Of a DNA stretch of 16,897 nt, positions 15,770 through 16,897 are shown piece by piece. Position 1 is the first letter of the stretch, and every line of letters begins with the position of its first letter. The stretch covers positions 1 through 16,897 of the forward strand of contig CALAMX010000088.1 in the NCBI GenBank assembly GCA_937925755.1, written 5' to 3'. Both the position numbers and the translations under genes were made by a program. Origin of the DNA: an uncultured Burkholderiales bacterium. GTDB taxonomy: Bacteria; Pseudomonadota; Gammaproteobacteria; Burkholderiales; Thiobacillaceae. Below the pieces are notes generated by a model, which had not been told where the DNA came from, searched no databases, and worked only from the letters and a program-made list of their open reading frames with translations.

Positions 15770-16045
15770 GGATCTATCAAGAGCGCGATCAACTTCAATT
15801 CGAGCGACGGAAACCCGGTACCCTGCCGGGTGGCGGACCCAGGCGCGCAGCACCTGCTGCGCCGGGTCGCGCGGCCCCAGCTTCCGGGGCAGCCGGCGGG
15901 ATCGGCGGCCTTGACGGGCAAGGCCGGTCTAATGGGCTGTTGCAGTCCCTCAAGGGGGGCTAGGCCCATACCGATGCTGATGCCATGCTGGACATGCCCA
16001 CGCCCATGGTCTCGAACAGGGTTGATTCACCCTCACAACCCATGC
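15770..16045. other. Gene-free stretch with a cluster of strong inverted repeats
   Basis: No convincing gene lies between the ftsK upstream strip and the end of the toxin gene. Consecutive inverted repeats are visible: 15813-15831 (ACCCGG/CCGGGT, 7-base loop); 15836-15868 (outer GACCC/GGGTC, inner GCGCAGCA/TGCTGCGC, 2-base loop); 15874-15890 (GCCCC/GGGGC); 15906-15926 (CGGCCTTG/CAAGGCCG, 5-base loop); 15932-15969 (ATGGGC/GCCCAT enclosing a CCC/GGG hairpin); 16019-16041 (GGGTTG/CAACCC). No T-run follows any of them, so they are not ordinary terminators. It could be a structured RNA on either strand, a palindromic repeat cluster, or the decayed end of a mobile element. I cannot identify a known RNA family. 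Confidence 0.5.
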
Positions 16046-16369
16046 CTACCGTGGCAGCGCCAGATGGACCTCGATCGCGTCCTCGACGGCCAGCATATCA
16101 ACTTTGGATAGCGTGCCAAGTTGGCCTTTGAGCCGAGATTTGTCAGCCGCCACGATCTGGTCGGCCATTGCTTTGCTGCCCTGCCCGGCCACGTTTATAA
16201 CCGCCTCACCCGGATAAACCTTACCGGTGCTGCTTGTCGGCGGCACCACCACCCGCGACAAGTGCCGGTTCGCTGCGTCGTTGCTCATGATCATAGCCGG
16301 GGGTCTGTTGCGGATTTCGCTACCCACAGCCAGGTCGAACTCGACCCACCACACTTCACTGCGTCTCAC
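16046..16369 (-). CDS. MazF/PemK-family toxin, probably altered
   Basis: This encodes 107 residues with the full MazF/PemK outline: RRSEVWWVEFDLAVGSEIR, then MIMSND, VVVPPTSSTGKVYPGEA, QGSKAMADQIVAADKSRLKG and LGTLSKVDMLAVEDAI. These proteins are endoribonucleases neutralised by the upstream antitoxin. Two things are odd. First, the usual I-R-K-T-R-P-A segment reads I-R-N-R-P-P-A (residues 19-25), so the Arg that serves in catalysis in MazF (Arg29 in E. coli) aligns with Pro23, while the Ser/Thr cluster (Thr45) is kept. Second, the start is a GTG (16369) three bases after the antitoxin stop. An ATG overlapping that stop (ATGA at 16376-16373) is in another frame and ends after six codons. The toxin may be weak or inactive. 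Confidence 0.85.
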   Translation of the reverse strand: MRRSEVWWVEFDLAVGSEIRNRPPAMIMSNDAANRHLSRVVVPPTSSTGKVYPGEAVINVAGQGSKAMADQIVAADKSRLKGQLGTLSKVDMLAVEDAIEVHLALPR

Positions 16370-16372
16370 GCG

Positions 16373-16591
16373 TCATGTCGCGGCTAGAGCATTGCACCAC
16401 TCCATTGTTTCAGCCTCGCGGACAGCGTCGGCGGCCATCGCCCGGTAACCCTCATCAAGGGAGGCGTCCAGGACATGCGGGCGCAGCAAGTCCTCGATGA
16501 ACGGGCTCATCTTGCGCTGTCCGTATCTGCGGCATAGCCCCTCGTAAACCTCCTCATCGAGGGTGATCGTCATTATCCGGTGCCTATCCAT
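16373..16591 (-). CDS. MazE-type ribbon-helix-helix antitoxin
   Basis: This encodes 72 residues. The N-terminal strand and helix RIMTITLDEEVYEGLCRRYG resemble the ribbon-helix-helix DNA-binding fold of CopG/MazE-like antitoxins. KMSPFIEDLLRPHVL follows, then an acidic-Ala helix (DEGYRAMAADAVREAETMEW) of the kind that wraps the toxin. It immediately precedes the MazF-like gene with three bases between stop and GTG, the standard antitoxin-first order. The start is at ATG 16591 (MDRHRIMTITL) or ATG 16573 (MTITL); I favour 16591 because the HRIM residues extend the strand, but neither has a good ribosome site. The pair is probably autoregulated by binding its own promoter just upstream, though I cannot point to a clear operator. 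Confidence 0.82.
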   Translation of the reverse strand: MDRHRIMTITLDEEVYEGLCRRYGQRKMSPFIEDLLRPHVLDASLDEGYRAMAADAVREAETMEWCNALAAT

Positions 16592-16659
16592 CTCATCGAA
16601 CGAGCATACGCATCATGGCTAGCAAAGTTTGCGACTCATGCAAGCTCTACCCGACGGTA

Positions 16660-16800
16660 TCAGTCCGCAAAGCGCTGCTCCGACAGACCAGATCGGTTGA
16701 TGATGGAGTCGAGGGTACCTGGGCGGATTTCCTTGCGCCCAGCCGGGATGATCACACATGTTCCCCGTCGCTCAACAAGACGCTACCCAACGGGCCGCCA
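16660..16800 (-). pseudogene. HicA-like toxin remnant
   Basis: Translating the minus strand from 16782 to the TGA at 16660 gives RLVERRGTCVIIPAGRKEIR, then PGTLDSIINRSGLSEQRF. This matches the C-terminal half of HicA mRNA interferases, whose usual pattern is RGSHxxx...VPxHxxKEIKPGTLRSIIRQAGLS. The GSH box, which holds the catalytic His, reads GTC. About ten residues normally between that box and the VIIP strand are missing. A TAG lies in frame directly upstream (16785-16783). The N-terminal double-stranded RNA-binding start is absent, and no HicB follows. It is a decayed fragment beside the intact toxin-antitoxin genes. Confidence 0.6.
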
Positions 16801-16829
16801 CTCATAAGGTTGTATTCAAGTACATGCCG

Positions 16830-16897
16830 TCAGCGCCGGAAGATCCACAGAATCAGGCTCAGCAGCACAGACAACACCAGGCCGCTGGTGAAGGGAA
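16830..16897 (-). CDS. C-terminal end of a membrane protein (cut by window edge)
   Basis: The minus strand ends a frame with PFTSGLVLSVLLSLILWIFR, then R and the TGA at 16832-16830. Twenty-one residues are visible, enough to see one hydrophobic segment capped by basic residues. No family can be named from this. The rest of the gene lies beyond the window. Confidence 0.4.
   Translation of the reverse strand, partial: PFTSGLVLSVLLSLILWIFRR

Noticed and set aside
15664..15969. 101-codon minus-strand frame across the AT-rich strip and hairpin cluster.
   Set aside because: It changes abruptly from Arg/Pro-rich to Ile-rich with base composition, has no ribosome site, and matches no family I recognise.
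15770..16045. Retron msr-msd, integron attC site or CRISPR array as explanations for the hairpin cluster.
   Set aside because: There is no reverse transcriptase, integrase or cas gene in the window, no attC core boxes at the ends, and the inverted repeats are all different from each other and not regularly spaced direct repeats.
15830..16111. GTG-started 93-codon plus-strand frame through the hairpin cluster, antisense to the toxin's end.
   Set aside because: It is rich in Pro, Cys and Trp without structure, overlaps the toxin gene on the other strand, and its sequence is explained by palindromic GC-rich DNA.
16580..16807. 75-codon plus-strand frame at the right end.
   Set aside because: It is antisense to the HicA-like remnant and the antitoxin start, is Arg/Ser-rich, and resembles no protein family.

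Overview
The window is about 16.9 kb of GC-rich (roughly 60-65 % by eye) bacterial chromosome, coding-dense on both strands. The ordered block ftsK-lolA-rarA, together with GcvR-, AmpE/CbiB- and UPF0149-type proteins and an MltB transglycosylase, points to a gammaproteobacterium, plausibly near the Chromatiales/Ectothiorhodospiraceae. That placement is inferred from gene content and was not computed.

Layout. 1-692: a small, very acidic protein built from a diverged internal duplication (+), then a short convergent spacer. 690-2643 (-): an MltB-family lytic transglycosylase followed by a UPF0149 protein. 2721-4020 (+): a class IIA HAD-like hydrolase and a small Arg/Pro-rich orphan. 4077-5661 (-): a secreted metallo-beta-lactamase-fold hydrolase followed by a GcvR-like double-ACT protein. 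5745-7174 (+): a membrane-anchored GyrI-like effector-binding protein, overlapping by 4 bp an AmpE/CbiB-like membrane protein. 7250-8383 (+): a soluble chemoreceptor with a C-terminal zinc-binding CZB domain, preceded by a good match to a flagellar sigma-28 promoter. 8499-9737 (+): a fused SpmA-SpmB nucleoside-gate membrane protein. 9833-11323 (+): a Ppx/GppA exopolyphosphatase. 11372-15655 (-): the conserved chromosome-maintenance and envelope block ftsK, lolA, rarA, transcribed in that order.

The last 1.2 kb is different. Upstream of ftsK, where trxB/lrp-type genes sit in many relatives, there is an AT-rich strip, a GC-rich stretch of about 235 bp packed with inverted repeats and carrying no convincing gene, a MazE/MazF-type toxin-antitoxin pair whose toxin looks altered at a key arginine and at its start, the decayed tail of a HicA-like toxin, and the C-terminus of a membrane protein cut by the window edge. 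This is the accessory part of the window and the least ordinary.

Most other genes are core housekeeping functions: cell-wall remodelling, lipoprotein trafficking, chromosome segregation and fork repair, polyphosphate turnover. The observations most worth checking are the sigma-28-controlled soluble zinc chemoreceptor, the coupled GyrI-like/AmpE-like pair, the hairpin cluster, and the possibly crippled toxin. I found no CRISPR array, rRNA, tRNA or intact insertion sequence. I did not find a complete, clearly novel system.
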